A stretch of DNA of 64,000 nucleotides from Lotus japonicus (lineage: Eukaryota; Streptophyta; Magnoliopsida; Fabales; Fabaceae), in the NCBI RefSeq assembly GCF_012489685.1, contig NC_080043.1, positions 5,458,501-5,522,500 on the forward strand. The letters are read 5' to 3'. Positions 45,770 through 57,965 of this stretch are shown in pieces. The notes beneath the pieces are model-generated. The model was not told the DNA's origin, searched no databases, and worked only from the letters and a program-made list of their open reading frames with translations. The translations under genes and the position numbers were made by a program. Position 1 is the first letter of the stretch, and every line of letters starts with the position of its first letter.

Positions 45770-47783
45770 CTCTTCAGCTGTTCCAAGGAAGCAGAGTGGA
45801 TCACTACAATTAAATTTGCACTCTTGTATGAAATTTAACATAATATACATATCAATTGCCTTCTCTTAGTTGAGCATGGTGAAATAGATTTGTGATTACT
45901 TTGTGGGGCTTTGAAATATTTGTTGCCTTTTAAGTGGAGCATTTTCTTAGTTCAATATAAATCTTGATGTTGCTGGTTGATGATATAAAACAGCTCACGC
46001 TCCCAGTTCACATCTCTACAAGGCACTGAAATTAGATCAAAGGGATTGTCATATCATGGCAATTAATAGTATATATGTAGGCTTGGGGTCATTAGGAAGT
46101 TGAAGTAAAAGTACACAACAAGAGTTAGGCTTGTGCGTTAATAGATTTTCTGGTTCATCTTTAAGGGGACACTAAACAGGGATAGAAGATTTCAATTCCT
46201 TTAGGGGCGGGATAGTGAGTTGGTAAGTTTTTATCAGTGATAGTAATTGATCAAGTGAGGTTTCTCAGAAATGATTTTGGTTCTTGATTTTCTTCTCTTG
46301 GTTCTTGGTTTCTTGTTGTTATCAACTAAAAGTCTAAAACAATGTAGATGAAAGAAAGTATTATTGTTTGTGTCAGCATGATCGACCAGGCTGTCCCTTT
46401 AAACATAGGGGCAGTAACGGATACTGATTTAAGTTATAGCTTACAAAATATTCATTCAAACTGATGATTGAATATGATGATAATTGCAAGGATGATAATA
46501 ATAATTCACCACACTTTGGACTCTTTCTAAATATCTTTTCAACAAATCCTTGCTGCTACTCGGTTGTTTGTACTTGTGGAAAGAAAAGTAAACCTCTTCT
46601 GTATATTCCAGCTTCTCAAACTCTTGTCCTAGTAAGCATGATTTGTTTGCTTCGATATTAGGAAAAGTTATGCAATATAATGACTATTTTGTTTGTGACT
46701 TGAAGTTAGCTTTGGTAGGCAAGTTAAATATCGTAAGATTGGGGTCACAACATTAAACCATGAGAAAGTCATTTATTGGGAGAGATCGCAATTGTATTTT
46801 GAATAGGTGAACACTTGTCAAAGACCAAAAAGAAGTTAGCTTGGTTATTTTAGCGGAAAAGCTTATCAACCAATTGGTTCACAAGCAATGCCAAAATAGA
46901 TAGTGCTCCCTGCAGTGAAAGGATCAAATTAAAGCAATGCATACATATGCAAAGAATTCAGGTTTGCTTGATGCTCAATCACCGGTACTACATCCTATAG
47001 TGACTATCACATTGTGTGAGAAAAAGAAATGAGTGTTCAAAACTATCTCAGTACTAAAGTTTTGTTTGATTTTTGTGTGTGTTTTGCTCTCACAATCCTA
47101 ACTCGAGTGTGGTGAAGACTAAATGTCTCATCATGAGCGCCGCGTTTAAGAATTGAACTCTCGACCTAGGAATTTAAATAATCACTTTTTACCATACTAC
47201 GAGCTTCCATTGGGTGTATATACTAAAGTTTAGTTTGAAGTCAACATATATTAAATGTTTGAAAATCTTTGTATTATTAATTCTATAATTAAAATCAATT
47301 TAAGTTAACAAGCTTTTGTGAGTATTTTATGAAACTTAGAATTGATTATGATGAAAAAATAATTTGATCTGAGTATGCAAATATGCCACCACTTCCACCA
47401 AATAAATAATTGCATAGAAAAATAGGAGAAAGAATATAATTAGGTAGAAAGAAACAATGCATGAGATAAGCAGAGTTCTAAAACTATCAAAGCTTTGGTA
47501 CACAATAGTTTCAAAATTAATACCTAGCTTGTTGGAAGTGTTATCGGTATCTGTAGCACACATTTTAAAGCGAAAAAGCTTACCTTCCTTTACATTCTTA
47601 ATAATAAGTTTAATTGTCTTCAGAACAATAATAATAATAATAATACAGTGGTGGTGATTGGGGAGATGCATGTGACATTTGTGGCATGTGATTGTTTCTT
47701 ATCGCTACAAGCGGCAGAGTTTAGGTGGTCAAAACCATATATAAATTGTAAGTGTTCTTAAAATATTGTGTTTAGCAATATTT

Positions 47784-47784
<1 letters not shown>
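45770..47784. other. Non-genic interval
   Basis: No gene. A segment at about 47085-47180 contains AAGAATTGAACTCTCGACCT, whose complement is a B-box-like tRNA motif, so a SINE remnant is possible. Poly-A/T tracts are frequent. Confidence 0.3.

Positions 47785-47813
<29 letters not shown>
47785..47813. repeat. (TAA)n microsatellite
   Basis: Nine to ten uninterrupted ATA/TAA trinucleotide repeats. A shorter (TAA)5 tract lies at 47629-47644. Confidence 0.9.
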
Positions 47814-47814
<1 letters not shown>

Positions 47815-49599
47815 TATCTAGATTGTGAAATTTTATTATTTCATTAGAAGGATAAAACGAGATAAGTTATTTTAATCCTCAAATAAAATATATCTTAATA
47901 AAATTAGGAGTATTCTTCATGTGACTAATATAATGCCCCTTAAATATAAAAATGAGAAAAAAAGATGAGAGATATTTCTTCTGTGTTGTTCCATCAAATG
48001 CTTTGGAGAACAGTCAACTCTTCAATTTGAGTAGCTGTGTTGCTTAAAAAACACCAACAAATCTAAATAAGGAGAGAATATTGGAATAGCAAGTATGCAT
48101 GCCAAATCCCTAGGGGTAGTTGGCTTAGCGCACGAAGACAGAAATTAAAAAATAATAATTGAGTAAAGGCTTGAACTGATTGTTTGGTGCTGAGCTGTGG
48201 ATGTGATCCCTAGCTTCCTAGTTTCTACACCACTCCCCAATCTCATATTCTCATAGAATAATGTTGTGTAGACATCTCATTTTTACCTCCACATTATACA
48301 AATAGGAAGAGAAAACAGAGAAATGAGTGATATGATTTGTGATTTGACAAGAACTACAGAGAGATATGAAGAAAAATAAAAAATGTGTGAAAATGAAATA
48401 AGAGAAGAAGTAAGATGTGAATATATCATTGCTCTAATATGATATCATCTCATTATTGCATCTATATATTGGCATTGAGTTATGATCCGTAGAACACTGA
48501 TTAGTGGCTAATATCGACACTCATATAAACCCTCATTTTTCTCTCTAGAGTTTACACCTTTTGAGTGTACACCAAACATTTTGATAAGCCTTTCTCATCT
48601 TTATTTCCTTTGGTTCTTTTTTATAGAGATTGAGACATTGAGTTATTGACGGGAACACAAAATTAACATGTAATATTGGTGTTGTTTTAAATTTTAAAAT
48701 AGTTTACAATTTTTTTATATAGCTATTGATGAATATATCTTTTTGAAAAACCTTAAGTTATGCAATATTATAAATAATTTTAAATTTTAAATTTTTTTTA
48801 GGTTTTTTAAAAAATAAAATGTAGGAGTTGTGAACCCACGAGAAATAACTCAGTTGACAATGCAAATTGAGTGTGTATGAAGAATTATCGCTTCCAATCT
48901 CCACATAATACACCCAAGAATGAGATGAAAAAATTAATTGATTAACTTTGATTAGATCTCGAACCCGAAATAGCCAACATTTAAATGGTGACAGGATACC
49001 CGGGTGGTTTGTAAGTAAAAGAATGTTGGAGTCAAGACGGCTTCTAAGCTTAAAGTCATAGCAAATTAGTTGGATCGTTGGCTTGAAGTGATCTTTACAT
49101 TTCTAAGCAGTTTTTTTTCTTTTTCTTTTCATACACATAATTAAATCCTTGAGATTGATCTAGTTTGACATGTGTAGGTTTGACATATGATCTTGAAAAT
49201 TAAAATCCAGCCCGTGATATATTCAAACATTCACACATTAGGGACCAAGGAAGGGAGATCACTGTTATAGATGAATTATTTGACTTTCATTCAGTGTATT
49301 ATTAATTTATAGTTTCTTTTTGAAAGTATTAATTTATTATAATTAATACAACATACAAATGAAAGGATTAGGAAAAAAATAAGGAAAAATGTGGACGGCA
49401 AATATTTTATTTATTACACGAATATTAATGTTATCTGAATGATTGGATAGGAAAAATTATAGTGGTATAATTTATAATTTAGCAGGACGTTGTTTCAGTA
49501 CCTATTGAAAGTAGAAGGATGTACAATGTGCTACCCTTTAATTTATTTTTTAACATTCAAAGGATAAGATTGTAAATTTTAAAAAGTTAATTATGAAGA
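47814..49599. other. Non-genic AT-rich interval with a possible SINE remnant
   Basis: No gene. At 48832-48940 the plus strand reads GAAATAACTCAGTTGACAAT, then CTTCCAATCTCCAC, a decayed relative of the tRNA-derived repeat at 18958-19066. At 48955-48975, TCTCGAACCCGAAATAGCC is B-box-like on the complement. Confidence 0.3.
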
Positions 49600-49608
49600 A
49601 AACATGAT

Positions 49609-50141
49609 GGCTTAATTGCAACTTTGGTCCCCGACGTTTACCAATGCCACGATTTTGGTCCCCCACCTAATTTAATTACATGGATGGTCCTCGACGTTGT
49701 AGGCCGTGTGCAACGTTAGTCCTACCGTTTATTTCTTAATGGAGGAGGCTTACATGGACGTCCAGTTGGAGAGAGAAAGGAGGTATGAGGAGAGAGGGAA
49801 ACACGTGAGTATCACGTGACCCTTATCTGAACCCATTATACCCAAACCCCTGACCTCCCTGGAACGAAGAAGGTAACGCGATTTAGATCCCTAGGGTTTC
49901 AGATTTGGGTATAATGGGTTCATATAAGGTTCACGTGATACTCACGTGCTCCCCTCTCTCCTCAGATCTCCTTTTTCTCTCCAACTAGACGTCCACGTAA
50001 GCCTCCTCCATTAAGAAATAAACGGTAGGACTAACGTTGCACGCAGCCTACAACGTCGGGGACCATCTATGTAATTAAATTAGGTGGGGGAGCAAAATCG
50101 TGGCATTGGTAAACGTCGGGGACCAAAGTTGTAATTAAGCC
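49609..50141. mobile_element. Foldback (Mutator-type) element, 533 bp, with 9-bp target duplication
   Basis: The left half begins GGCTTAATTGCAACTTTGGT and the complement of the right half begins GGCTTAATTACAACTTTGGT. The arms keep matching through CCCCGACGTTTACCAATGCC, then the Kozak-poor interior, to the TTATACCC/GGGTATAA region, so they are roughly 220 bp each with only a few mismatches. The loop is about 70-90 bp. AAACATGAT is duplicated exactly at 49600-49608 and 50142-50150. A transcript would form a long near-perfect hairpin, a good source of small RNAs. No protein frame. Confidence 0.9.
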
Positions 50142-50150
50142 AAACATGAT

Positions 50151-51297
50151 TAAAGCCAACATGTACGAAATTCCTTCACTTCTAGAGGGTATCAAGGAAA
50201 TTATTTTTAAGGGCTCAGAAGTTAATCTTGATATATTAAATATATGCGGTCAATTAATAAGAACGTTGTTGTTGCTCCGGTACCCTTTTAAAATAGAAGA
50301 GTTCAGAACCCTCAATTTAAATTATTTAGAATGTAAAGGATTAAATTGCAAATTATGAAAATTGTTATGGAAAAAATCATGGTAAATTAAGCTTATATGG
50401 TATGAAACTCCTTATTTTTAGAAATTATTATTAAATCTTTATTGAATATTCTAAATTGGACTTGCCGTTTAGATACGTGAATTAATTATGGATGGTTACA
50501 GTTAATCAATTGACTTTTGACTTTTTATAAGGGCAATCAGATCATAACATTCAATGGCCACAATAAAATTAATCCAATTGCAAATAAAACCACCATAGCC
50601 CTGTTTGTGATGTAACTATCCAATGCCAATAAAACCAAAATTCACAAAAACTTTCAGAAATAAGAGTCAGAAGGATAAAACTTTGTAAAATGGCAGAAAT
50701 GAAATTAAACTAAGCTATTTGCCATCCTCATGATCAATTTCTAAGCTTCCATTTCACTTTTCCTACCTAAAATCTATAAACAAGACAATGCCAACAAACG
50801 CCAGGCATAAAGTACACACTGAATTTCCAAGATGGCTTTTTTCAGGAGCAATATTATATAATCAAAATCTTGGGTCACATAAAAGAATGCACATGGTGAT
50901 AAGTACTGGTGGTGACGAAGGGAAGAAGCATTGGTGTGCCCACAAACATTCTTTACAGGTTATGAAAACTTTCAAGTTTCAACTACATCAAAGGTGTCAC
51001 ATTTTTATTCCTTGTCAATGAGAAAAACCTGAATTCATCACATATAGAATCACTTTTGGCTGCAACATTCACACCACAACGAATCATAGTAAAGGAGATA
51101 AACAGATTTACACAAAAAAATTATATTACCACAGGTATAAACTAACCAAGAGCCTAAGCAAATAAGGAGAAGCAGCGAGTCGGCGACACCAAAAAAAGGT
51201 GTGTTTTGGAAGAGTTTTTCTGAACACGGTTATTGAGCTTTGCATATGACTGGATTGAGGAAGGACAGCAACTGGAAGATTATACACAAAGAATATG
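50151..51297. other. Interval downstream of the DUF1191 gene
   Basis: No gene. The part 51000-51297 should be the 3'UTR of the minus-strand DUF1191 gene; the minus strand has AATAAA at 51004-51009, about 290 bp after the stop codon, as a plausible poly(A) signal. Confidence 0.4.
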
Positions 51298-52236
51298 TCA
51301 GGGTGCATATTCATGTTCAAGGGTAGGTTGTGTTCGAGTAACTGTTGCGGCCGGTGCTTTTGTATCCCCGACAGAGGCCATGTGAAGAGCTTCACCCATA
51401 TCTGCAGATCTTTCCATCTGCTGTATTTTCTTGTTTCTCATGTACTTGACCACCCACACAATTAGTAAATACAATAGCACCAGCAATAGCAATCCACCAA
51501 GGACAGAGCCTACAATAATCCAAACTTTCTTGTTACTCTTGCTCTCCTTTTTAGCACTCGGTACCGGAGTCGGAGCAGGAACCGGAGAGGGAGCAGTGGA
51601 CTCAACCACTATAGAGTAATGACCCTGTCTTGAGGTAGAGCATGTGTCGCCTCCTGTTACATTGCTGAAATTGGAAGAACCCTGTAAATCAAACCAGACA
51701 CATTTCGCAACGGCACCGTGAGGAGCAGCTTTCACATCCTGGAACTTGACTTTTACAGGGTCACGGGAAGCAGTTATATGCAGTTCCGGTAAACCGGTAG
51801 CTGACAAATCCGAAGCATCATATGCGAGCAATCCCAGGACAGGAGCCAGGTAAGTATAATTAGGCAAAGGGTAGTACCTAGTGGACAATTTACCCAAATT
51901 CTGGTAGACCAAAACAATCCTTTTCACATAAGGACTCACAATGATTCCCTCGGGAATTTGAAACTCATTGTACACTGCAACACCATATCTCCTTAAACTG
52001 CCACTCCTTAACCTCAATGCAGCAACCTTAACACCAGTCAAATTCGAAGGAAGAAGCTGAGTTCCATCATAAACAGTACCGGTTTTCGGCTTGCCCAAAC
52101 CTCTGTAGGCATATTCTTGAAGAATTACATCAAGGGACTTGGCTTGGCTGCTAGACTGAGCCCTAACATGGGGGAATGAATGACACCATAGAAGAACAAG
52201 AACAAGCACCGCGAGACTCCGAACGAGAAGCCCCAT
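51298..52236 (-). CDS. DUF1191 single-pass membrane protein, single exon, 312 aa
   Basis: The ATG at 52236 opens a signal peptide (MGLLVRSLAVLVLVLLWCHS, cleavage likely after FPHVRA). The ectodomain begins SLDVILQEYAYRGL and carries the DUF1191 features GTVYDGTQLLPSNLTGVKVA, ALRLRSGSLRRYG, and VLVYQNLGKLSTRYYPLPNY. Several Asn-X-Ser/Thr sites are seen (NLT, NYT, NFS, NVT). A Pro/Ala-rich hinge (PSPVPAPTPVP) precedes the membrane helix VWIIVGSVLGGLLLLVLLYL. A Lys/Arg stop-transfer (KYMRNKK) and a tail of about 45 residues follow, ending TQPTLEHEYAP. The arrangement is like a receptor without a kinase. The biochemical role is unknown. From memory the Arabidopsis counterpart is At3g08600. Confidence 0.92.
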   Translation of the reverse strand: MGLLVRSLAVLVLVLLWCHSFPHVRAQSSSQAKSLDVILQEYAYRGLGKPKTGTVYDGTQLLPSNLTGVKVAALRLRSGSLRRYGVAVYNEFQIPEGIIVSPYVKRIVLVYQNLGKLSTRYYPLPNYTYLAPVLGLLAYDASDLSATGLPELHITASRDPVKVKFQDVKAAPHGAVAKCVWFDLQGSSNFSNVTGGDTCSTSRQGHYSIVVESTAPSPVPAPTPVPSAKKESKSNKKVWIIVGSVLGGLLLLVLLYLLIVWVVKYMRNKKIQQMERSADMGEALHMASVGDTKAPAATVTRTQPTLEHEYAP

Positions 52237-52409
52237 CGATGCTTGTTAGAGATATATATTTTACTCAACAACAACCCCTCAATCAAAAGGAACAATGGCT
52301 GATGAAATTCAGAGTGGATGATTAAAAAATTGAAATCACCTGAAAAGGGGTTTAAGTAGTAGCAGCCACGTTTCTAGGTCTTGTTTGCAAAATCAACGGG
52401 TAGGGTACT

Positions 52410-52420
52410 ATATATAAAGA
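52410..52420 (-). promoter_or_regulatory. Candidate TATA box of the DUF1191 gene
   Basis: The minus strand reads TTATATATAGTA about 175 bp upstream of the ATG. The CTTT repeat at 52431-52445 lies just upstream of it. A spliced leader further upstream (CTT and CT tracts at 52.9-53.1 kb) cannot be excluded. Confidence 0.3.
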
Positions 52421-52916
52421 ACAATATTCCTTCTTTCTTTCTTTCCCAAAGGGTGTGTTGATTGAAAAAGCAGCAAACTTTGAAGGTTTTAACCGTTGCA
52501 ACGATTCCCCTCACTCACAGAAAAGGCAACAATTTAGGAATCTTAATTGGTTCTAATTGTGGGCATTTAATTTGCATTTCACTACCCTAATTCTTCTCAA
52601 TTATGATGAACTAGCACAATGACAAAGGGAATTGCATTTGGGTTTTGATTGGCAATTTGGCAGCTAAAACACTTGAAAGCTGAAAGCCCTAAAATATACA
52701 CACATGTTCATGGATTTCAGAACCAGAAATTTCTAGAAGATGGAGCTGAATTGAAGAACAAAACAGCATTAAATTAACAGTTAACACTCACTGTGAGCTT
52801 CAAACTTCACTTCACTCACAATCTAGGTTCCTGGTAGCTGAAGATGAATCTGCAGAGTCATACCCCATTACATGAATGAATCAATGAATGATGATGCTCA
52901 GCTGGATTCCATTGAT

Positions 52917-53072
52917 TTCTTCTTCTTCTTCTTCTTCTTCTTCTTCAACTTGTTGTTCTTGTTTTGCAATTTGGCTCCACACAGTGCAGAAGAGGAATGC
53001 AAGAACCAATCAAGAGAGTGGAAGATAAGGTGGAAGAAGGAACAACCTCAAACTCTCTCTCTCTCTCTCTCT
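52917..53072. repeat. (CTT)n and (CT)n microsatellites
   Basis: (TTC)9 spans about 52917-52946 and (CT)10 about 53052-53072. CT-rich tracts are common near plant transcription starts, but here the strand that would be the DUF1191 leader is GA-rich. Confidence 0.85.
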
Positions 53073-53279
53073 GGTGAGATGAGAATGAGAAGCAGAAGAA
53101 AACACAAACACAACACACAAAAAGCAGAAAGCAGTGTATGTCACTGTTGGTTGTGGCCCTGGGCAAAAACACTCACCCAGATTGTAAATAGTGCTGTAAT
53201 AATACAATTAAATAAACCACCGACATTTATGAGACTAATCTCTCGATAATCTAAGATTACATTTAGCGAATAGGTATTT

Positions 53280-55070
53280 CCCAACGAATATTTTCATGCG
53301 CGTCACTCATGAATCAAACCCCAAACTAAATGTTTAAAGAACTCAACTATCTACCAGTTGTGTTGTAACATTTTTCTCTTTCTGTTCTTAAATAAGAATA
53401 TATACGATAGGTTGGTACCAAGAAATATATAAAATAACAACTTTGCTTATTTTGTACGAGATGAGTGATACACAGTAGTATTAATGTGTTTTTCCCATTT
53501 TAAAATTTGAATGATATTTTTTTTTCATATCAAGACTTTCTATTTATATCATTTTGTAAATATCAATGATTTACATAATGTTCCACCAATTTAACGCTTC
53601 CAAACAAACAATGAATTCTCCTATTTTTGTTTAAAAAAAAGAATTCTATTATTTTCAAAATTTCAAATGATTTTTCCAAAACAAGTCTTTCTATTTTCTT
53701 AGTGCATAAATATCAACAAATTGCATAATGATCCACCGATTTAATACATACAAACAAAAAGAGGGATATGGTTAATTTTAATATGAAAAAGTTGATGCTC
53801 GTCACTACAAATATGTTAGTTGAAAGAATATACACGATGAACATTAGTTGATACGAGTGGTATATGTTTGATATTTTTTTAAAAAGTCTTAAGTTTAAAT
53901 TTTATAAATGAATAAAACTCATTAACAGGGCTAGTTCAACTATGATGTAAATATGCTAAATTCAAACAACATTGCATCACATGTAAAAGTTATACAAATT
54001 ACTTAAATTTGAAGGATTTGGAGTACTAGTTGGGTTCTTGGATTCTCATCATATGTATGTTTAGTGTGTCGTCTCTCACCGGTTGGGTTTGTGTTCTCGG
54101 CAAGCCTTTGTGTAGAATATTTTTATTTCAGAGCATTATTTAATAAATTTTAATGTATTATAGATATAATTTTTTTTTAATCTAAGTTTAAACTTTTTTA
54201 TTAATATTATTCGAATATTCTTTTATCCTCAATTCTGATAAATAGCAAATAAAAATATTGATATTTGTTTTATATAGTTTCTGTCTTATCCTATAATCTC
54301 TTTACAGAAGGTCTCCCTTAATTATTATAGGCTTAGAAAGCATTAGAAAGAAGAAGGGAGGATGGAGACTGAAATAAACATGTGTGAAAATCAAATCATA
54401 ATGCTCTGATTACATGCTTCTAAGTTCTAACTAGTAATTAACTATTTGTTTTGGACAGCTAAAATTGTAAAAGCCTCACATGACTCATTGCCAAAAGAGT
54501 TTCTAGTAATGATATGTTCACATTCCGATTCTTTTACATATCATTTCAACTTAATATTTTTTCCTATCTCTTTCTTATGTTTTAATCACATCACTTATTA
54601 TATTATTCATATCTCTTTTATTTCTATCTCGGTCTTAGGTGTAAATGCGTTAACCTAAAATTATTTTGTCAAAATAGAAGCCCACATGGCTCTCGAGTCT
54701 TTTTACAACGATGACCCTACTTGTTTTGCATATCTTCCAAGTTGTCCTATCCTGAGCGTAAGTCACGTGGCTCCAAATTGTATGACTTGGTGGTGGGTCT
54801 ATTTAGGAGTGCAGGGCAGAGGAACTTGTGAAACAATAATGGGGATGAATCAATATCAACCTGCCAAAAATAGAAGCTAATAATTTCATCATTGATCAAT
54901 TTTCTTGCAGAATAATTTCTAACATGCAACAATGATGAAAAGATAATGTGCTGTATCCATTTAGGATTGAATACATGAGACAAATTTAAAGCTGCCCATT
55001 AAAGTCCATTAAAATAAGGTTTTTAACCTCAGTTAGTTTGAAAATATCCCAATACCTAAAGAAACACTTC
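53280..55070. other. Non-genic AT-rich interval
   Basis: No gene and no paired transposon ends seen. A duplicated phrase recurs at 53520-53620 and 53690-53780 (TTTCTATTT...ATATCAAxxATTxxCATAATG followed by TTCCACCxATTTAA), an old direct duplication of roughly 90 bp. Confidence 0.35.
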
Positions 55071-55072
55071 TA

Positions 55073-55275
55073 CATGAACAACCGCTTCCAAGCACGAATG
55101 TGGGTAGTTTAGCATAATCAATGAATGATAATGAAGAAGTTGTAAAATAATAATTAACCGTAGCAAACTAAACATGATTGTATCATAGGAATGATACATA
55201 ACACGGAAACATGTTATGCGAAACTACTCACAAAAGCTAATCGATAAAACCGTGCTTGGAAGCGGTCATGTCATA
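55073..55275. repeat. Inverted-repeat (foldback) element, about 200 bp
   Basis: CCGCTTCCAAGCACG at 55082-55096 and its exact complement at 55251-55265 are 154 bp apart. Beyond them, GTGGGTAGTTTAGCATAAT on the left pairs imperfectly with the complement of the right side (GTGAGTAGTTTCGCATAAC). A transcript could fold as a hairpin. It may be a MITE or a hairpin-RNA locus. No target duplication identified. Confidence 0.55.
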
Positions 55276-55379
55276 TAGGCTATAGCATGATTGTTATTTT
55301 ACAACCCCTTTTTATTCCACTTTTTAATCAAGCGTTTTCAATTTTGATATTGGAACCAAAATCAATCAACTCCTAAGTT

Positions 55380-57000
55380 GTATATATAAAGTTCGAAAAG
55401 TGGGGACTAGGCCTAATAAATAATCCTTACATTAAAGGGAAAGTAATTTTACCCAAAGCATTAGCAACAGTATTACCAGAGGTACAAATAAAGGCAAAAT
55501 AAATAAAACATCAAAATTAGAAAGTAAAATACAAATATACAATAATTTCGGACCTTAGAAGCAAGGTAAAAAGTTCTATTCACAATGACGTTTCCAAGCT
55601 TCAAATAAGACTAGACAATCATATTCAAAACAAGTCTGACGAAAACAAATTAAGTTTAGGTGCTATGGATAGAGCTCATCGGAAGCAAAAAGCCTACACA
55701 ACTACATGAGAAAGAATTGCAAAACACGTTGTTGTTACAACAACAAGAACCTCACCATTGTTGTCCTTAACAATGGAGCCGAAACCAGCAAGGCTCACAC
55801 ATGTAACAAAGGCGCCAAAGTTAATCTTAATAACACCTGTTCTAGGATGCAGCCATACAACAGGGAAGTCTCATAACTGGTTGAGACAGACGCTACTAGA
55901 GTTAGATGCGTGAGCATCGCACGACACAAAACATGCTCTAGCGGGGAGGGGTGGAACAGAACTTCAACTCATTCATGTCTGCACGGGATAGTGATACCGC
56001 GTTAATCAACACTTCTCTTTCTTCACAGGATAATGATTTCTCATTTCAACCTTTAGTTTTTTCAGCACCCTCTCCTTAACAAAATTGAAAATTGGGTCTT
56101 TGACTTACCATTCATAGTTGAAAGTCTCTAGTACTTGTCATACCTCTCTATTGCATTCACATTCAATAACTATTTCAGCTCATCAAATTGTTGGTTAGGT
56201 ATATTTCGGCTGCAAGTGAGCATAGACTTATCAAGATTGATAATTTTACCCGACACATGCTCATAAGAGTGAAGTATCTCTCTTATACTTCTAACTTCCA
56301 GAACAATTGCTCTTGAATAAAAAAATATTGTTGTGTGCAAACAAAAGATGAGAGATAACAAGAGAAAAGCAAACAAATTTGATACCATGAATATTAAGGA
56401 AACAAGATAACAAAACTTCCCAACATAATATAAATGAATAGGGAGAGAAAGGATCACCTTGCGGTAAGTCTTTTTGAGGTGAAAAATATTGTGTGGGGTT
56501 ACCATTTAGCATTAGAGAAAAGCTCATAGTTAAAACACAATTCATAATGAGTGAAGCCCAATCAGGGGAAACTCATATGTACCAGCGCACTTTGTAAAAA
56601 GGGTATTGGATGTGGATCATATACTTTTAACATGTCCAAACCAGACACTTTCGTTAGCTGCATCAGAAAGAGTATCTCATCCTCCTTAAAAACGGAGATG
56701 ATAAAATCTCTTAAGTGACGAGGAGAAATTCAGCCAACAACTAAAGAAGTAATAACATCAATATCAACCGGGCAAGAGGAAGAGAAGAGCGACATAAAAT
56801 ATCTATGCAAAACAGATTGAATCGAATTAAAGCAGAATAAATCTCATCATATATATATAGTCCTTAAATTATCTGCCGCTATCTTCAGTAATGATTTCAA
56901 TTAAATTTCACTTCCATCCCTGAGAAGCCTTAGTAAAAAACTTGTATTTTTATCTCTATACTTGAGCCAAATGGCCCTAGAAGGCTAGAACACTGACTCA
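55380..57000 (-). mobile_element. Degenerate LINE with RT and RNase H-like remnants
   Basis: Minus-strand frames at 56545-56290 and 56505-56170 read SFSLMLNGNPTQYFSPQKDL, PQGDPFSPYSFIL, VISHLLFAHNNIF (FADD decayed to FAHN), and ILHSYEHVSGKIINLDKS, all RT landmarks in shifted frames. At 55860-55740 the minus strand reads LHPRTGVIKINFGAF then SLAGFGSIVKDNNGEVL, the start of the RVT_3 RNase H domain. The order RT then RNase H fits a plant L1 with a C-terminal RNase H. Many stops and frameshifts; dead. Confidence 0.75.
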
Positions 57001-57880
57001 ACAAAATAATCTTCTCGTGTTTAAGGAAAGAGTCAAACTCCCTCTCCACACATAAATTACTAGTATAATATAATTGCTGTGTGTTTATGTAATGCTACCA
57101 AGCAATAACCTCGTAAGAAAAAAAGGAAAAAATAAATAGAGTTACCTTATTTAATTAGTTCCAGCTCATGGAAACTGACTAGTTTTTGGACTGCAATGGC
57201 ATACGCCACACAGTAGTATGAAATTAATACTTATTAACTACTATGTTGGTAACAAGAGCAAACGAGGTGTGGTCCACATTTCAGCATAGCAGATGGTAAT
57301 GTATGAATGAGATGATGCACATGACTTTGACAATTGCAAATTTGCAATAGCATTCATGGCATGTGAGCCTGTCTCTTAGGTTTGTTTCTGTACGTTTCTT
57401 TCAACCTTTACTCCTTCCCTCCTTCCTTCTCAAAATTAGCAGACCATGAAACCAACATCCTTCTGCGTGTCCACACTCAACAGTACTCTGTGATACGTAC
57501 CTCAGCTTAATTTGCTTGCCCCAGTTCAACATTACTCACTCTGAAGTTACTATTTAGATTGAAATTTACTTTTGGTCCCCATTCATTGACCACTATTAAT
57601 AACGATATTTCCCATACACCCACATTTTGCTTCATATCTCTATATATCTTATTATTACATAAAATCATTTATCAATATCTCTATACATATCTTATTATCA
57701 CATTCATTTTCATTCACTTTAGAAGCTTTATTGCTAATAGCTTCTATAAACCTCCTTCGTTATTAGTGCAAATACACTTTAACATTTTACCTAGCATGAA
57801 ATTATTTGAATACTACAGACATATATCCTTTAGTTTTGGTCTAAGTCCAAACCAATATGGAGGGGTCATGCTAGCACCAC
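57001..57880. other. Non-genic interval
   Basis: No gene. CCTTCCCTCCTTCCTTCTC at 57412-57430 is a short pyrimidine tract. The 108-codon plus-strand ORF at 57559-57885 is rich in Ile/Tyr/Phe from AT-rich DNA and is not convincing. Confidence 0.35.
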
Positions 57881-57965
57881 TATGAGTACTAGTGGTCATT
57901 TGATCCCAAAAATCAGAATGCACCAAATCTAAAACATTTGGTGTTCTATGCGACCTTGTAGTTAA
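57881..57965 (-). mobile_element. Short Ty1/copia integrase fragment
   Basis: The minus strand reads NVLDLVHSDFWDQMTTSTHS followed by GA. LDLVHSDVWGP is the invariant start of the copia integrase core (first catalytic Asp). Only about 25 codons are recognisable and there is no continuation. Confidence 0.5.

Noticed and set aside
47336..47671. 111-codon minus-strand and 66-codon plus-strand ORFs
   Set aside because: Phe/Ile/Leu-rich from AT-rich DNA next to a TAA repeat; no motif or homolog pattern.
50146..50358. 70-codon plus-strand ORF beside the foldback element
   Set aside because: Begins inside the target duplication and has no splice partners or recognised domain.
54446..54983. Three 64-78-codon ORFs on both strands
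   Set aside because: Overlapping, no start context or motif, intergenic AT-rich DNA.
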